Positions 1 to 8,803 of a stretch of DNA of 64,000 nucleotides are shown here, piece by piece. Position numbers and translations under genes: made by a program. How positions within the stretch are numbered: position 1 is the first letter of the stretch; every line of letters begins with the position of its first letter. Source of the DNA: Catenulispora pinisilvae (GTDB lineage: Bacteria > Actinomycetota > Actinomycetes > Streptomycetales > Catenulisporaceae); NCBI RefSeq assembly GCF_015356865.1, contig NZ_JAAFZA010000017.1, positions 1 to 64,000 on the forward strand, read 5' to 3'. The notes below the pieces were generated by a model, which did no database searches, was not told the origin of the DNA, and saw only the letters and a program-made list of their open reading frames with translations.

Positions 1-348
1 CGCTTCGACTCCACCCCCCACCCGACCGCCGCCTCCGAAGGCACCATCGTCACCTTCACCGTCGACCGCCTCGCCTACTCCCCCAGCCCGCCGGTCGTCT
101 TCGCGGTCGTCGACTTCGACGCCGGCGGCCGGCTCCCGATCGAGCTCACCGACGTGGACGCCGAGGAGGTCGCGATCGGGCTGCGCGTGGAGGCCACCTT
201 CCGTCGCCTCAGCACCGCCGACGGCATCCACAACTACTTCTGGAAAGCGCGCCCGGTCCGCCGCCCCGAACAGCCTCGGCAGCCTCGGCAGCCTCGGCAG
301 ACCAGGCAGCCCCGGCAACCTGAACAGCCCGAACAGGAGAACCGCTGA
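1..348 (+). CDS. DUF35 OB-fold protein, C-terminal part (5' truncated)
   Basis: The reading frame is open from base 1 and ends with TGA at 346-348, so the start lies outside the window. The visible 115 residues resemble the OB-fold half of DUF35 (rubredoxin-like zinc ribbon plus OB-fold) proteins, with a beta-rich VTFTVDRLAYSP segment and a YFWKARP ending. The zinc ribbon would lie upstream. DUF35 proteins commonly partner thiolase-like enzymes and bind the acyl-CoA side. This fits the thiolase gene that starts inside the stop codon (ATGA overlap). The last 25 or so residues are a low-complexity P-R-Q-E tail from imperfect 9-base repeats (cagcctcgg) near 268-330, probably a recent expansion. 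Family assignment is by pattern recognition. Confidence 0.75.
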   Translation, partial: RFDSTPHPTAASEGTIVTFTVDRLAYSPSPPVVFAVVDFDAGGRLPIELTDVDAEEVAIGLRVEATFRRLSTADGIHNYFWKARPVRRPEQPRQPRQPRQTRQPRQPEQPEQENR

Positions 349-1544
349 TGGCCTCGCACGGCATCAAAGACCGCGTCGCGATCGTCGCCATGGGCTGCAC
401 CCGCTTCGCCGAGCACTGGGACAGCGGCGCCGACGAGCTCCTGCTCTCCGCGACCGGCGAGGCCTTCGCCGGGGCCGGGCTCGCCAAGGAGGAGATCGAC
501 GCCTACTGGCTCGGCACGGCGCAGTCCGGCATGAGCGGCATCACCCTGGCCCGTCCGCTGGAGCTGGCCGGCAAGCCGGTGACCCGCGTCGAGAACTACT
601 GCGCCACCGGCTCCGAAGCCCTGCGCCAGGCCGCCTACGCCGTCGCCTCCGGCGCCTACGACGTGGCGATGGCCGTCGGCGTGGAGAAGGTGAAGGACTC
701 CGGCTACCAGGGCCTGAACGCGTTCCCCATCCCCGGCGACGGCACCGCGCGCACCGTCACCGCCGCCGCCATGTTCTCGATGGTGGTCCCGGCCTACGGG
801 GCCAAGTACGGCGTCCCGCCGCAGGAGATGCGCGAAGTCCTGGCCCGCATCGCCTCCAAGAACCACGCCAACGGCGCCCGCAACCCCAAAGCCCAGTTCC
901 GCAAGGAATGGCCGGTCGAGAAGCTGCTGGCGATGCCGCGGGTGGCCGGCGAGCTGTCGGTCTTCGACTGCGCGGGGGTGGCCGACGGCGCCGCCGCGGC
1001 GATCGTGGTCCGGGCCGAGGACGCCCACCGCTACACCGACAAGCCGCTCTACATCAAAGCCCTGTCACTGGTCGCGGGCAACGGCCTGCCGCTGGGCGAC
1101 CCGGGCTATGACTACACCACCTTCCCCGAGATCGTCGCCGCCGCCGAGGACGCCTACCGGCAGGCGGGCCTCACCGACCCGCGCCGCGAGCTGGCGATGG
1201 CCGAGGTCCACGACTGCTTCACGCCCACCGAACTGGTCCTGATGGAGGACCTGGGCTTCTGCGAACGCGGCAAGGCCTGGCAGGACGTCCTGGCCGGGGC
1301 CTTCGACCTCGACGGCGACCTGCCGGTCAACCCCGACGGCGGACTGAAGTCCTTCGGGCACCCGGTCGGCGCGTCCGGCCTGCGCATGATCTACGAGGCG
1401 TGGCTCCAGTTGCGCGGCGAGGCACCGGAAGAGCGGCGGATCAGTACGTTCGGCCGGCGGGAGCTGGCGTTGACGCACAATCTCGGCGGATATCCCGGCG
1501 AAATGGTCGGTTTCGTGTCGATTCTCGGTACGCGACAAGGCTGA
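348..1544 (+). CDS. SCP2-type thiolase family protein
   Basis: This 398-residue protein is full length for the thiolase family. It shows the nucleophile motif ENYCATGS (Cys85), HDCFTPTE (Cys290) and GHPVGASG (His338). Near the C-terminus, HNLGGYPGE replaces the classical CxG motif, as in sterol-carrier-protein-X/acetyl-CoA acetyltransferase-like members. Such enzymes cleave 3-ketoacyl-CoA or, with a DUF35 partner, act as retro-aldolases on beta-hydroxyacyl-CoA side chains. The start codon overlaps the stop of the DUF35 gene, so the two are probably translationally coupled and form a complex. The presence of Cys85 leaves true thiolysis possible. Fatty-acid versus steroid-like side-chain substrate cannot be decided from the sequence. 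Confidence 0.85.
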   Translation: MASHGIKDRVAIVAMGCTRFAEHWDSGADELLLSATGEAFAGAGLAKEEIDAYWLGTAQSGMSGITLARPLELAGKPVTRVENYCATGSEALRQAAYAVASGAYDVAMAVGVEKVKDSGYQGLNAFPIPGDGTARTVTAAAMFSMVVPAYGAKYGVPPQEMREVLARIASKNHANGARNPKAQFRKEWPVEKLLAMPRVAGELSVFDCAGVADGAAAAIVVRAEDAHRYTDKPLYIKALSLVAGNGLPLGDPGYDYTTFPEIVAAAEDAYRQAGLTDPRRELAMAEVHDCFTPTELVLMEDLGFCERGKAWQDVLAGAFDLDGDLPVNPDGGLKSFGHPVGASGLRMIYEAWLQLRGEAPEERRISTFGRRELALTHNLGGYPGEMVGFVSILGTRQG

Positions 1545-1591
1545 AACCCCGGCAGTCACGCTGAAGACCGACACCCTGGGAGACGGCCGCG

Positions 1592-1984
1592 CTAATCGCG
1601 CACACACTCCACCGGCTGCTCGTCCAAAGCTCCCCGGTAGTACGCGATCTTCTCCCGCACCTTCCGCTGCAACTCGATCAGCCGCGCCATCTCCGTCTCG
1701 ACGTTGGCGTCGTGCTCCTCCAGCAGCGCCAGCCGGTCGGCGATGGTGTCGTCGCCGTCCCGCACCAGCTCGGCGAAGGTGTGCATCTGCGCGATCGGCA
1801 TCCCGGTGCCGCGCAGGCAGCGCAGCATGTCCAGCCAGCCGAGGTCGTCGTCGGAATAGCGGCGGTGGCCGCCGGCGGCGCGCCGCACCGGCTCGATCAG
1901 GCCGATCCGCTCGTAGTAGCGGAGGGTGTCGAGCGAGAACCCGGACATTTCGACGGTCTGCGCCGGGGAGTAGGTCTCCGTCAT
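1592..1984 (-). CDS. MerR family transcriptional regulator
   Basis: This 130-residue protein has an N-terminal winged-helix MerR domain (MSGFSLDTLRYYERIGLI, about residues 8-30, then the RAAGGHRRY wing) and a C-terminal dimerisation helix (about 80-120). No cysteine cluster typical of metal sensors is seen. Longer in-frame starts exist upstream. The ATG at 1984 was chosen because it begins just before the conserved domain and lies 7 bases from a TACGAT -10-like box on the minus strand, suggesting a leaderless message. It is divergent from an aldo/keto reductase, and the 59-base gap contains a MerR-type dyad, so it probably regulates that gene and itself. Confidence 0.88.
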   Translation of the reverse strand: MTETYSPAQTVEMSGFSLDTLRYYERIGLIEPVRRAAGGHRRYSDDDLGWLDMLRCLRGTGMPIAQMHTFAELVRDGDDTIADRLALLEEHDANVETEMARLIELQRKVREKIAYYRGALDEQPVECVRD

Positions 1985-2003
1985 GACGCCCATCGTAGGA
2001 GGG

Positions 2004-2035
2004 CTTGACCTGGAGCGCGCTCCAGATCCCACGAT
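2004..2035 (+). promoter_or_regulatory. MerR-type promoter with dyad operator
   Basis: The -35 CTTGAC (2004-2009) and a -10-like CACGAT (2030-2035) are separated by 20 bases, longer than the usual 17. The spacer holds a perfect 16-base palindrome CTGGAGCGCGCTCCAG (2010-2025). This is the hallmark of promoters that MerR regulators activate by untwisting DNA. The predicted transcript would begin within a base or two of the ATG at 2044. On the opposite strand a TACGAT box (1991-1996) could serve the MerR gene. Confidence 0.75.
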
Positions 2036-2043
2036 GGGGCGCC

Positions 2044-3033
2044 ATGGAGTACACGACATTCGGCGGCGCGGCCGGTCCCCGGGTCAGCACGCTGGCCCTC
2101 GGCGCCATGATGATGGGCACGAGGATCGACGAACCGACCTCGTTCGCGATCCTGGACCGCTTCCGCGAGGCCGGCGGCACCTTCCTGGACACCGCGGACT
2201 GCTACGCGTTCTGGGTCGACGGCGCCACCGGCCACGAGAGCGAGGACCTGCTCGGCAGGTGGCTGGCGGCCCGGGGCTGCCGCGCGGAGATGGTGATCGC
2301 GACCAAGGTCGGCGCGCAGCCCGACCCGGCGTACTCGGCGCCCTGGCCGCGCGACGCCGAAGGGCTGTCGGCCCCGGCGATCCGGACGGCGGCGGAGGGC
2401 AGCCTGGCCCGGCTCGGGACCGACCACGTCGAGGTGCTGTTCGCGCACATCGAGGACAAGTCCGTGACGTTCGCCGAGACCGCCGGCGCGTTCGGGGAGC
2501 TGATCGCGGCGGGCAAGGCGGCAGTCGTCGGGGTCTCGAACCACCCGACGCCGCACGTGAAGCGGGCGCGCGCCGCCGCCGAGGCGCAAGGCGTCCCCGG
2601 CTACACGGCGGTCCAGCAGCGGCACGCCTACCTGCGGGCGGTGCCGGGGGCGAGCTTCACCTCGCCGCAGGAGCCCGCCGACGACGAGTTGTTGGCCATG
2701 GTGCGCGGCGGCGAGCTGTCGATGATGGCGTACGCGACGCTGCTGGAGGGCTCGCTGGTCCGCGCGGACCGTCCGCTGTCCCGGGAGTATCAGAGCCCGG
2801 AGAACCAACGGCGGCTGGAGATCATGTGGCGGATCGCCGACGGGGCCGGGGTGACGCGCACGCAGCTGGCGCTGGCCTGGCTGCTGTCCGGCGACCCGGC
2901 GATCGTGCCGGTCGTCGGGGTGAGCTCGGTGGCGCAGCTCGACGACGTGCTCGGGGCGGTCGACGTGCCGCGTGCGGTGGTCACCGCACTGGCTGAGGCG
3001 GTCGCCGAGACGCCTGCCGAGGCTGGCGTCTAG
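2044..3033 (+). CDS. Aldo/keto reductase
   Basis: This 329-residue enzyme is typical in length for NAD(P)H-dependent aldo/keto reductases with a TIM-barrel fold. The catalytic tetrad is visible: Asp52 and Tyr54 (TADCYAFW), Lys88 (ATKVG) and His135 (FAHIED). The NADP-binding end contains VVGVSSVAQLDDVLGAV. The ATG at 2044 was chosen over one at 2005 because the MerR promoter would start transcription next to it and the conserved N-terminus starts there. It is controlled by the divergent MerR regulator, so it probably detoxifies or converts the compound the regulator senses. The substrate is unknown. Confidence 0.88.
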   Translation: MEYTTFGGAAGPRVSTLALGAMMMGTRIDEPTSFAILDRFREAGGTFLDTADCYAFWVDGATGHESEDLLGRWLAARGCRAEMVIATKVGAQPDPAYSAPWPRDAEGLSAPAIRTAAEGSLARLGTDHVEVLFAHIEDKSVTFAETAGAFGELIAAGKAAVVGVSNHPTPHVKRARAAAEAQGVPGYTAVQQRHAYLRAVPGASFTSPQEPADDELLAMVRGGELSMMAYATLLEGSLVRADRPLSREYQSPENQRRLEIMWRIADGAGVTRTQLALAWLLSGDPAIVPVVGVSSVAQLDDVLGAVDVPRAVVTALAEAVAETPAEAGV

Positions 3034-3120
3034 CGGAGGCGGTCACGGAAATCGGTTGCGGAAATCGGTTGCGGAAAGCGGTCACGCAAAGCGGTCACCG
3101 AAGCGCCCGCCGAGGCCTAA
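3034..3120 (+). repeat. 13-bp tandem repeats and duplicated gene 3' end
   Basis: Five tandem units (cggtcacggaaat, cggttgcggaaat, cggttgcggaaag, cggtcacgcaaag and a 12-base variant) fill 3040-3103. They are followed by a segment resembling the end of the upstream reductase gene (GCGGTCACCGAAGCGCCC, then GCCGAGGCC and a TAA). That second stop (3118-3120) is in frame with the real stop at 3031, so the 29 codons between are open. This looks like a local duplication of the gene end. Confidence 0.7.
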
Positions 3121-6100
3121 TCAACCGCCGACTCCCGTGGCGGCACCGGATGCCGCGGCATCCACGCCGGCCACTGCTCGCCGCGGCCTTCGGCCGGCTC
3201 GGGCTCGGCCGGGGCGCCGCCGTCGGCAAGCACGCCGCCCGGTCCGGCGTCGAGGCCGAGCAGCTTGCGGAGCTCGACCGTGACCGGCGAGGACGTCCCC
3301 TCGAACACGGCGTAAGCGTCCTGCCAGGCCGCACGCGCCCCGGCGGCGTCCCCGCGCTGCTCGCGGATCCGGCCGGCCAGCGCCAGGGCCAGACCCCGGC
3401 CCGGCCGGTCGCCGAGCTCGGTCAGGATCTCCACCGCCTGCCCGGCCGCCTCCAGCGCCTCGTGGTACACGCCCTGGTCGGCGAGGGCTTCGGCCAGGCG
3501 CAGGCGCGACCAGCCCAGGCGGCGCTGCTGGCCGATGCTGCGGTGGATGTCGGAGGACTCGCGATGGCAGGCGGCGGCGCGGTCGGGGAAGCCGGCCTCG
3601 CGGAGCACCATTCCGGAGGCGTGCAGGCCATAGGCCAGGGAGCTGGCGTCACCGAACGCGCGCCGCAGCGCCAGGCCGCGCTCGGCCAGCTCCCGCGCCT
3701 CCTCGGCCCGTTGCAGGCGGCACAGGCTCTGGGACAGGTTCAGTTGCGCCTCGGACAACTGCTCCCAGCCGGCGTCGGTCTGTTCCAACAGGTGCAGCGC
3801 CTCGGCCGAGGCCCGCATGGATTCCTCGTCGCGCCCGGCGCGCCAGTGGTTCGCGGCCAGCACCGACAGCGCTTCCAGGAGGTAGCCGGGCTCGGGCAGG
3901 TCGCGGGCCGCCGAGACCGCGGCCGCGGCCTGGATGTGCGCCTCGGCCAGGAACCAGGATTGCGACAGCGAGTGTGCGAGTTCGAACCGGGCGACGACCT
4001 CCGCGCGGCGGTTGTCGTCCCGGTCGGCCTCGTCGATGACCACGGCCGCCAGCCGGGCCAGATCCTGGTCGCCGGGGCCGGACTGGCACAGGATGCCCAG
4101 CCAGTAGAGGAGATCGGCACCGGCGTCGACGACATCGATGTCGTCGGTCGAGGCCGTCGCACGGTAGGCCGGGACGGGGCCATCGTCGCCCGCCGTGCCG
4201 CCCTGCCGGCTCAGCAAGGCCTGGGTGGCCGCCGCACAAGCGGCTCCCCGTTCCCGCTCAGCCCAATCCAGGCACGCCCCGGCATCGCCGGGGGCGTCCG
4301 AGGGCGCCGGCTCCGCTATCAGCCCGACGAGGTTGGCCGCGCAGTGGTTCGCCACGGTCGCCGCCGCGGCGGCGGCCCTCAGGTAGTGCCGGATTAAGCG
4401 GTCCAGCGCTGTGTGCGGCACGTCCGGGCCGTCGATCTCGGCCCCCAGCCGCCGCGCGAACATGCGCAGCAGCGCGTGCAGCCGGTAGCGGCCCGGGCTC
4501 GGCGACTCGACCAGGCACAGGTCGACCAGTTCCTCGACGAGGTCCTCGGCCTCCAGGTCGGTCCGGTCCAGCAGGGCCGCGACCGCCTCGACGCCGATGT
4601 CGGGGCCGTCGGGCACGGCCAGCAGCCGGAAGGCCCGCGCCTGTTCCCCGTGCAGTTGCTCGTAACCGAGCCGGAAAGTGGCCTCCACGGCCAGATCCCC
4701 GGCCCGCAGCTCGTCCAGCCGCCGGGCCTCGTCACAGAGCCGGGCGGCCAGCGTCTCGGCGGTCCAGTGCGGCCGGGCGGCCAGCCGCGAGGCCAGGATC
4801 CGCACGGCCAGCGGCAGATGCCCGCACACGGCCACGGCCCGCCGCACCGCCGCCTCCTCCCCGTCCACCCGCTCCGCTCCGGCCACGGCCCTGAACAGCG
4901 CGAGAGCTTCGTCGGGGTGGAAGGCGCCGAGTTCCAGCATGCGCGCGCCGGGCACGCCGGTGAGCCGGGAGCGGCTGGTGGCCAGGACCGCGCAGCCGGG
5001 CGTGCCGGGCAGCAGGGGGCGGATCTGCGCGGCGTCGCGGACGTCGTCGAGCACGATCAGCACGCGCCGTCCGGCCAGAGTGCTGCGGAACAGGGCCGTG
5101 CGCTCCTGCGTGGTGTTCGGCACGGCGCCTGGATCGGTTCCCAGAGCCCTGAGGAAGCCGCCGAGGACGCTGCCGGGATCGGCCGGTTCGCGGTCCGTGC
5201 CGCGCAGCGCCGCGAACAGCTGGCCGTCGGGGAACTTGGCGGCGGCCAGGTGCGCGGTGTGGACCGCGAGCGCCGACTTGCCCGTGCCGCCGATGCCGGA
5301 CAACACGGCCAGGGGCATCGCGTCGCCGGGCTGGATCAGCTCCAGGAGCCGGCGGGACCAGGCGGCGCGGCCGGTGAAGTCGGCGACGTCGGCGGGGAGT
5401 TGCGCGGGAGCCGCGACGGTGGCAGGGGCCTGCGAAGGGTCGGGGTGGGACGGCGCGGCGGAGGTCGAAGTCTCGGGCTCGGCCGCGCCTACGGTGTGGG
5501 CTTCGCCCCGGGTGCCGCCCCGGACGCCGCCCGAAGCGCCGCTGCCGGGATCGGAGCCGTCGAACCCGGCCATCACCTGCCGGTGCAGCAGCTGAAGATC
5601 CGGCCCCGGATCCACGCCCAGTTCCTCGGCGAGCGTGCGGCGGGTCTGGTCGTAGACGGCCAGCGCTTCGGCCTTGCGTCCGCTCCGGCTCAGCGCGAGC
5701 ATCTGCAACTCTCGGAAACGTTCCCGGAGTGGGAACTCGGCGGCCAGGGCGGCCAGCTCGGCGGTGACCGCCGCGTGCCGGCCGACCTCCAGATCCAGCG
5801 CGATCCGGGCCTCCAGCGCGGCCAGGCGGCGTTCCCACCACTGGGAGCGCTGGGCGGTCGCGAAGGGTCCGGTCAGCCCGGCCAGCGGTTCGCCCTGCCA
5901 CAACTCCAGCGCCTCGTGGAGCCGGCGGGCGGCGCCGGCCAGGTCGCCGGCGGCGCGCAACCCGGCCGCCGCGGTGTGCCCGGCTTCGAAGGCCAGCGCG
6001 TCCACCGCGGACGGGTCGACGCTCAGGGCGTAGCCGCCGGCCACCGAGCTGATCGGGTCGGCGTGGTCGTCGGCCACGGCCATCACCCGGCGCAGGCGCG

Positions 6101-6317
6101 AGGCGTAGGTGCGGATGGTGCTCAGCGCGCCTTTCGGGGCGGCGTCGTAGCCCCACAGGGCGTCGATCAGCTCCTCGGCCATGGCCGCCCGGCCGGGCCG
6201 CAGCACCAGCAGGGCCAGCAGCTCGCGCTGCTGGGGTGAGCCCAGATCCAGCTCGCCGTGCGGTCCCCAGCCGCGGACCGGGCCGAGGACGCTGAACCGC
6301 CACGCGCTGTCTGCCAC
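3117..6317 (-). CDS. AfsR/SARP-family regulator (BTAD, NB-ARC, TPR)
   Basis: This 1066-residue protein has the AfsR-type layout. An OmpR-like winged helix comes first (about 8-95, with WGYDAAPKGALSTIRTYASRL), then a bacterial transcriptional activator domain (about 100-245). An NB-ARC STAND ATPase follows, with Walker A GIGGTGKSA (Lys347) and Walker B-like VLIVLDDV. The C-terminal 400 residues are TPR-like helical repeats. Such proteins are cytoplasmic switches that activate secondary metabolism or development when ATP/ligand state or phosphorylation changes. It stands alone, convergent with the reductase and divergent from an acyl-CoA dehydrogenase. Its target is not shown by the sequence. 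Possible targets are the flanking catabolic genes or a distant cluster. Confidence 0.9.
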   Translation of the reverse strand: MADSAWRFSVLGPVRGWGPHGELDLGSPQQRELLALLVLRPGRAAMAEELIDALWGYDAAPKGALSTIRTYASRLRRVMAVADDHADPISSVAGGYALSVDPSAVDALAFEAGHTAAAGLRAAGDLAGAARRLHEALELWQGEPLAGLTGPFATAQRSQWWERRLAALEARIALDLEVGRHAAVTAELAALAAEFPLRERFRELQMLALSRSGRKAEALAVYDQTRRTLAEELGVDPGPDLQLLHRQVMAGFDGSDPGSGASGGVRGGTRGEAHTVGAAEPETSTSAAPSHPDPSQAPATVAAPAQLPADVADFTGRAAWSRRLLELIQPGDAMPLAVLSGIGGTGKSALAVHTAHLAAAKFPDGQLFAALRGTDREPADPGSVLGGFLRALGTDPGAVPNTTQERTALFRSTLAGRRVLIVLDDVRDAAQIRPLLPGTPGCAVLATSRSRLTGVPGARMLELGAFHPDEALALFRAVAGAERVDGEEAAVRRAVAVCGHLPLAVRILASRLAARPHWTAETLAARLCDEARRLDELRAGDLAVEATFRLGYEQLHGEQARAFRLLAVPDGPDIGVEAVAALLDRTDLEAEDLVEELVDLCLVESPSPGRYRLHALLRMFARRLGAEIDGPDVPHTALDRLIRHYLRAAAAAATVANHCAANLVGLIAEPAPSDAPGDAGACLDWAERERGAACAAATQALLSRQGGTAGDDGPVPAYRATASTDDIDVVDAGADLLYWLGILCQSGPGDQDLARLAAVVIDEADRDDNRRAEVVARFELAHSLSQSWFLAEAHIQAAAAVSAARDLPEPGYLLEALSVLAANHWRAGRDEESMRASAEALHLLEQTDAGWEQLSEAQLNLSQSLCRLQRAEEARELAERGLALRRAFGDASSLAYGLHASGMVLREAGFPDRAAACHRESSDIHRSIGQQRRLGWSRLRLAEALADQGVYHEALEAAGQAVEILTELGDRPGRGLALALAGRIREQRGDAAGARAAWQDAYAVFEGTSSPVTVELRKLLGLDAGPGGVLADGGAPAEPEPAEGRGEQWPAWMPRHPVPPRESAVD

Positions 6318-6348
6318 CCGGGCAGCTTACGCGCGCCGCCGGCGAGTA

Positions 6349-6377
6349 TTGATCTGACACGCCGTCAGATATATGTT
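6349..6377 (+). promoter_or_regulatory. Promoter with perfect inverted repeat before acyl-CoA dehydrogenase gene
   Basis: A perfect inverted repeat ATCTGAC-ACGCC-GTCAGAT (6352-6370) overlaps a possible promoter TTGATC (6349-6354), 17 bases, TATGTT (6372-6377). Transcription would start about 3 bases before the ATG at 6387. The site is a good candidate for a TetR-family repressor of acyl-CoA catabolism. No such regulator lies beside it. Confidence 0.65.
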
Positions 6378-6386
6378 CACCGCACT

Positions 6387-7589
6387 ATGGACTTCGACTT
6401 CACGCCCGAGCAGCGGGCCTTCGCCGCCGATGTCGAAACCTTCCTCGACACCGAACAGGTCCCCGGTGACACCAGCGTCTTCGACGTCACCCGGGAGAAC
6501 ATGGCGCAGATCGTCGACACCCCGCCGCGCCGGGCGTTCATGAAGAAGATGAGCGAGCGGGGCTGGCTGGGCATCACCTGGCCCAAGGAGTGGGGCGGGG
6601 CCGAAGGCGACGGCGTCTACGAGTACCTGCTGAACGAGGCCCTGGCCCGGCGCGGCGCCCCGCAGATCGGCAAGGGCGTGGGCATCATCGGCAAGACGAT
6701 CCTGGCCCACGGCTCGCCGTTCCTGCGGCAGAAGTTCCTGCCGAAGATCCTGCGCAACGAGGTGGAGTTCGCCGTCGGCTACAGCGAACCGGACGCCGGC
6801 TCCGACGCCGCGTCGATGAAGCTGAAGGCCGAGCGCACCACCCGCGACGGCGTCCAGGGCTGGATCCTGAACGGCCAGAAGACCTGGACCACCTCCGCGC
6901 ACTTCGCCGAGTGGTACTGGGTCGGCGCCCGCACCGACCCCGAGGCCCGCAAGCACTTCGGCATCACCCTGTTCCTGGTGCCGCTGGACCACCCCGGCAT
7001 CACCGTCCAGGGCATCTGGACGATGGGTGAGGAACGCACCAACTCGGTGTTCTTCGACGACGTCTTCGTCCCCGACGACCACCGGGTCGGCGAGCTGAAC
7101 AAGGGCTTCCAGTACATCTCCGAGGCGCTGGACCTGGAACGCTTCACGATGTTCACCTACTCCCCCATCGCCGCCCGCTTCGAGCTGCTGGTGGACTGGC
7201 TGCGCGGCGCCACGGTCGACGACGAGCCGGTCCGCGCCGACCCGGTCACCCGCCGCCGCGTCGCACGCCTGGCCACCGAGGCGGAGGTGGCCCGGCTGCT
7301 GGGGCTGCGCGTGGTCGCGGCCTCCACGAAACCGGGACCGCCGCCGACCACCGAGGCCAGCGAGTACAAGCTCTACGCGACCGAGCTGTCCAAGCGCGTC
7401 GCGGACACCGCGATGGACCTGGCCGCCCCCGGCTCCCAACTGCGGGTCGGCACCGAGGAGGCGCCGATGGGCGGCCGCGCGGAGTCGACGTACCGGTACA
7501 CGGTGCTCGACACGATCGGCGGCGGCACGTCGGAGGTGCAGAAGAACATCATCGCGCGGCGGCGCCTGGGCCTGCCGAAGAACTTCTGA
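6387..7589 (+). CDS. Acyl-CoA dehydrogenase
   Basis: This 400-residue flavoprotein carries the N-terminal helical, middle beta (YSEPDAGSDAASM, FAD-binding WTTSAHFAEW) and C-terminal helical domains of acyl-CoA dehydrogenases. The C-terminal motif reads IGGGTSEVQ, without the Glu of the short/medium-chain YEGTSE motif. Glu251 in ALDLERF aligns with the alternative catalytic base of isovaleryl-CoA dehydrogenase. The ATG at 6387 (MDFDFTPEQ) was chosen over 6258 because the family starts there and the promoter and operator lie just upstream. It heads a tightly coupled operon. With the second dehydrogenase at 9922, which lacks an obvious base, it may form an alpha2-beta2 FadE-type enzyme. Confidence 0.9.
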   Translation: MDFDFTPEQRAFAADVETFLDTEQVPGDTSVFDVTRENMAQIVDTPPRRAFMKKMSERGWLGITWPKEWGGAEGDGVYEYLLNEALARRGAPQIGKGVGIIGKTILAHGSPFLRQKFLPKILRNEVEFAVGYSEPDAGSDAASMKLKAERTTRDGVQGWILNGQKTWTTSAHFAEWYWVGARTDPEARKHFGITLFLVPLDHPGITVQGIWTMGEERTNSVFFDDVFVPDDHRVGELNKGFQYISEALDLERFTMFTYSPIAARFELLVDWLRGATVDDEPVRADPVTRRRVARLATEAEVARLLGLRVVAASTKPGPPPTTEASEYKLYATELSKRVADTAMDLAAPGSQLRVGTEEAPMGGRAESTYRYTVLDTIGGGTSEVQKNIIARRRLGLPKNF

Positions 7590-8803
7590 TGGCTCGCGAG
7601 GGCGACACCACCGGCGGCGCGAACGAAGTGGCCGGTGCCACTGGCGCGACCACGTCGATGCTGGAGGGCGTTCGAGTCCTGAATCTCGCCAGCGTGGGGC
7701 CGGCGGCGCGCGCCGGTCGTTGGCTGGCCGACTACGGCGCCGAGATAGTCAATGTCGGCGCGGTCCCTTCGCGCGGCGCAGTGCAGATCACCCCGGTCTT
7801 CCACGCCTACAGCGGCCATCGCGGCATACGCCGCATCCTCCTGGACCTGAAGTCCGACCACGGCCGCGAAACCTTCCTGCGCATGGCCGAGCGCGCCGAC
7901 GTCGTGATCGAGTCCTTCCGCCCCGGCGTGACCGGCCGGCTCGGCATCGGCTTCGACGCCGTGCGGGCCCACAACCCGAAGATCGTCTACTGCTCCACCA
8001 CCGGCTTCGGCCAGTCCGGCCCCTACTCCCAGTGGGCCGGGCACGACCTGGACTACCTCGCCGTCAGCGGCTACCTGGCCGTCGGCGAGCCCGGCGTGCG
8101 TGGCAACCCGGCACTGCCCGGGGCGACGCTCGCCGACAGCGCGGGCGGGGGCATGCACGCGGTGATCGCCATCCTCGCCGCGCTGGTGAAGGGCGAAGGC
8201 GCGTATCTGGACGTCTCCGTGGCCGACGGCGTCTTGTCCCTGATGTCCCTGGCAGTGGACGAATACCTCGCCACCGGCAGCGAACCCGGTTATCAGCACT
8301 CGATGACGTCCGGCCGCTACGCCTGCTACCACACCTACCAAGCCGGTGACGGCCGCTGGCTGGCGGTCGCGGCCATCGAGCCCAAGTTCTGGGCGAACTT
8401 CTGCCGTCTGCTCGGCCTGGAGAAGTGGGCCGCGCACCAGACCGACGACGCGGTCCAGGACCAGATCCGCGCCGACATCGCCGCCGCGCTAGCGTCGAAG
8501 GATCGTGACGCGTGGGTCGGGATCCTGTCTGGATCAGACACCTGCGTCGCCCCCGTCCTGACCGTCGCAGAACTCTGTGAAGACGCCCAATACCGGGCGC
8601 GGGGCGCGTTCGTGGAAGCGGTCCACCCGGAGCACGGCGGCCTGCGCCAGACCGCGCCGCTCCTGGCCGGCATGACCCGCCCCGAACTCTCCGAACTCCC
8701 CTACCGACTCCCGTCCGGCACCCACAGCCGCCAACTTCTGCTGGAAGCCGGATTCACCGAAGCCGAGATCAAGGAACTGCTGGAAGAAGGCACCGTAGCG
8801 TGA
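7589..8803 (+). CDS. CaiB/BaiF class III CoA-transferase
   Basis: This 404-residue protein overlaps the preceding stop codon (ATGA). Family features include the N-terminal Rossmann-like segment (VRVLNLASVGPAARAGRWLADYGAEIV), the DVVIESFRPGV motif and the WAGHDLDYLAVSGYL segment, which should hold the catalytic Asp. Class III transferases move CoA between carboxylic acids by an enzyme-acyl anhydride mechanism. Here it would activate the acid substrate of the pathway. It could also be an acyl-CoA racemase of the same fold. Operon position between a dehydrogenase and hydratases supports a role in acyl-CoA breakdown. Confidence 0.87.
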   Translation: MAREGDTTGGANEVAGATGATTSMLEGVRVLNLASVGPAARAGRWLADYGAEIVNVGAVPSRGAVQITPVFHAYSGHRGIRRILLDLKSDHGRETFLRMAERADVVIESFRPGVTGRLGIGFDAVRAHNPKIVYCSTTGFGQSGPYSQWAGHDLDYLAVSGYLAVGEPGVRGNPALPGATLADSAGGGMHAVIAILAALVKGEGAYLDVSVADGVLSLMSLAVDEYLATGSEPGYQHSMTSGRYACYHTYQAGDGRWLAVAAIEPKFWANFCRLLGLEKWAAHQTDDAVQDQIRADIAAALASKDRDAWVGILSGSDTCVAPVLTVAELCEDAQYRARGAFVEAVHPEHGGLRQTAPLLAGMTRPELSELPYRLPSGTHSRQLLLEAGFTEAEIKELLEEGTVA

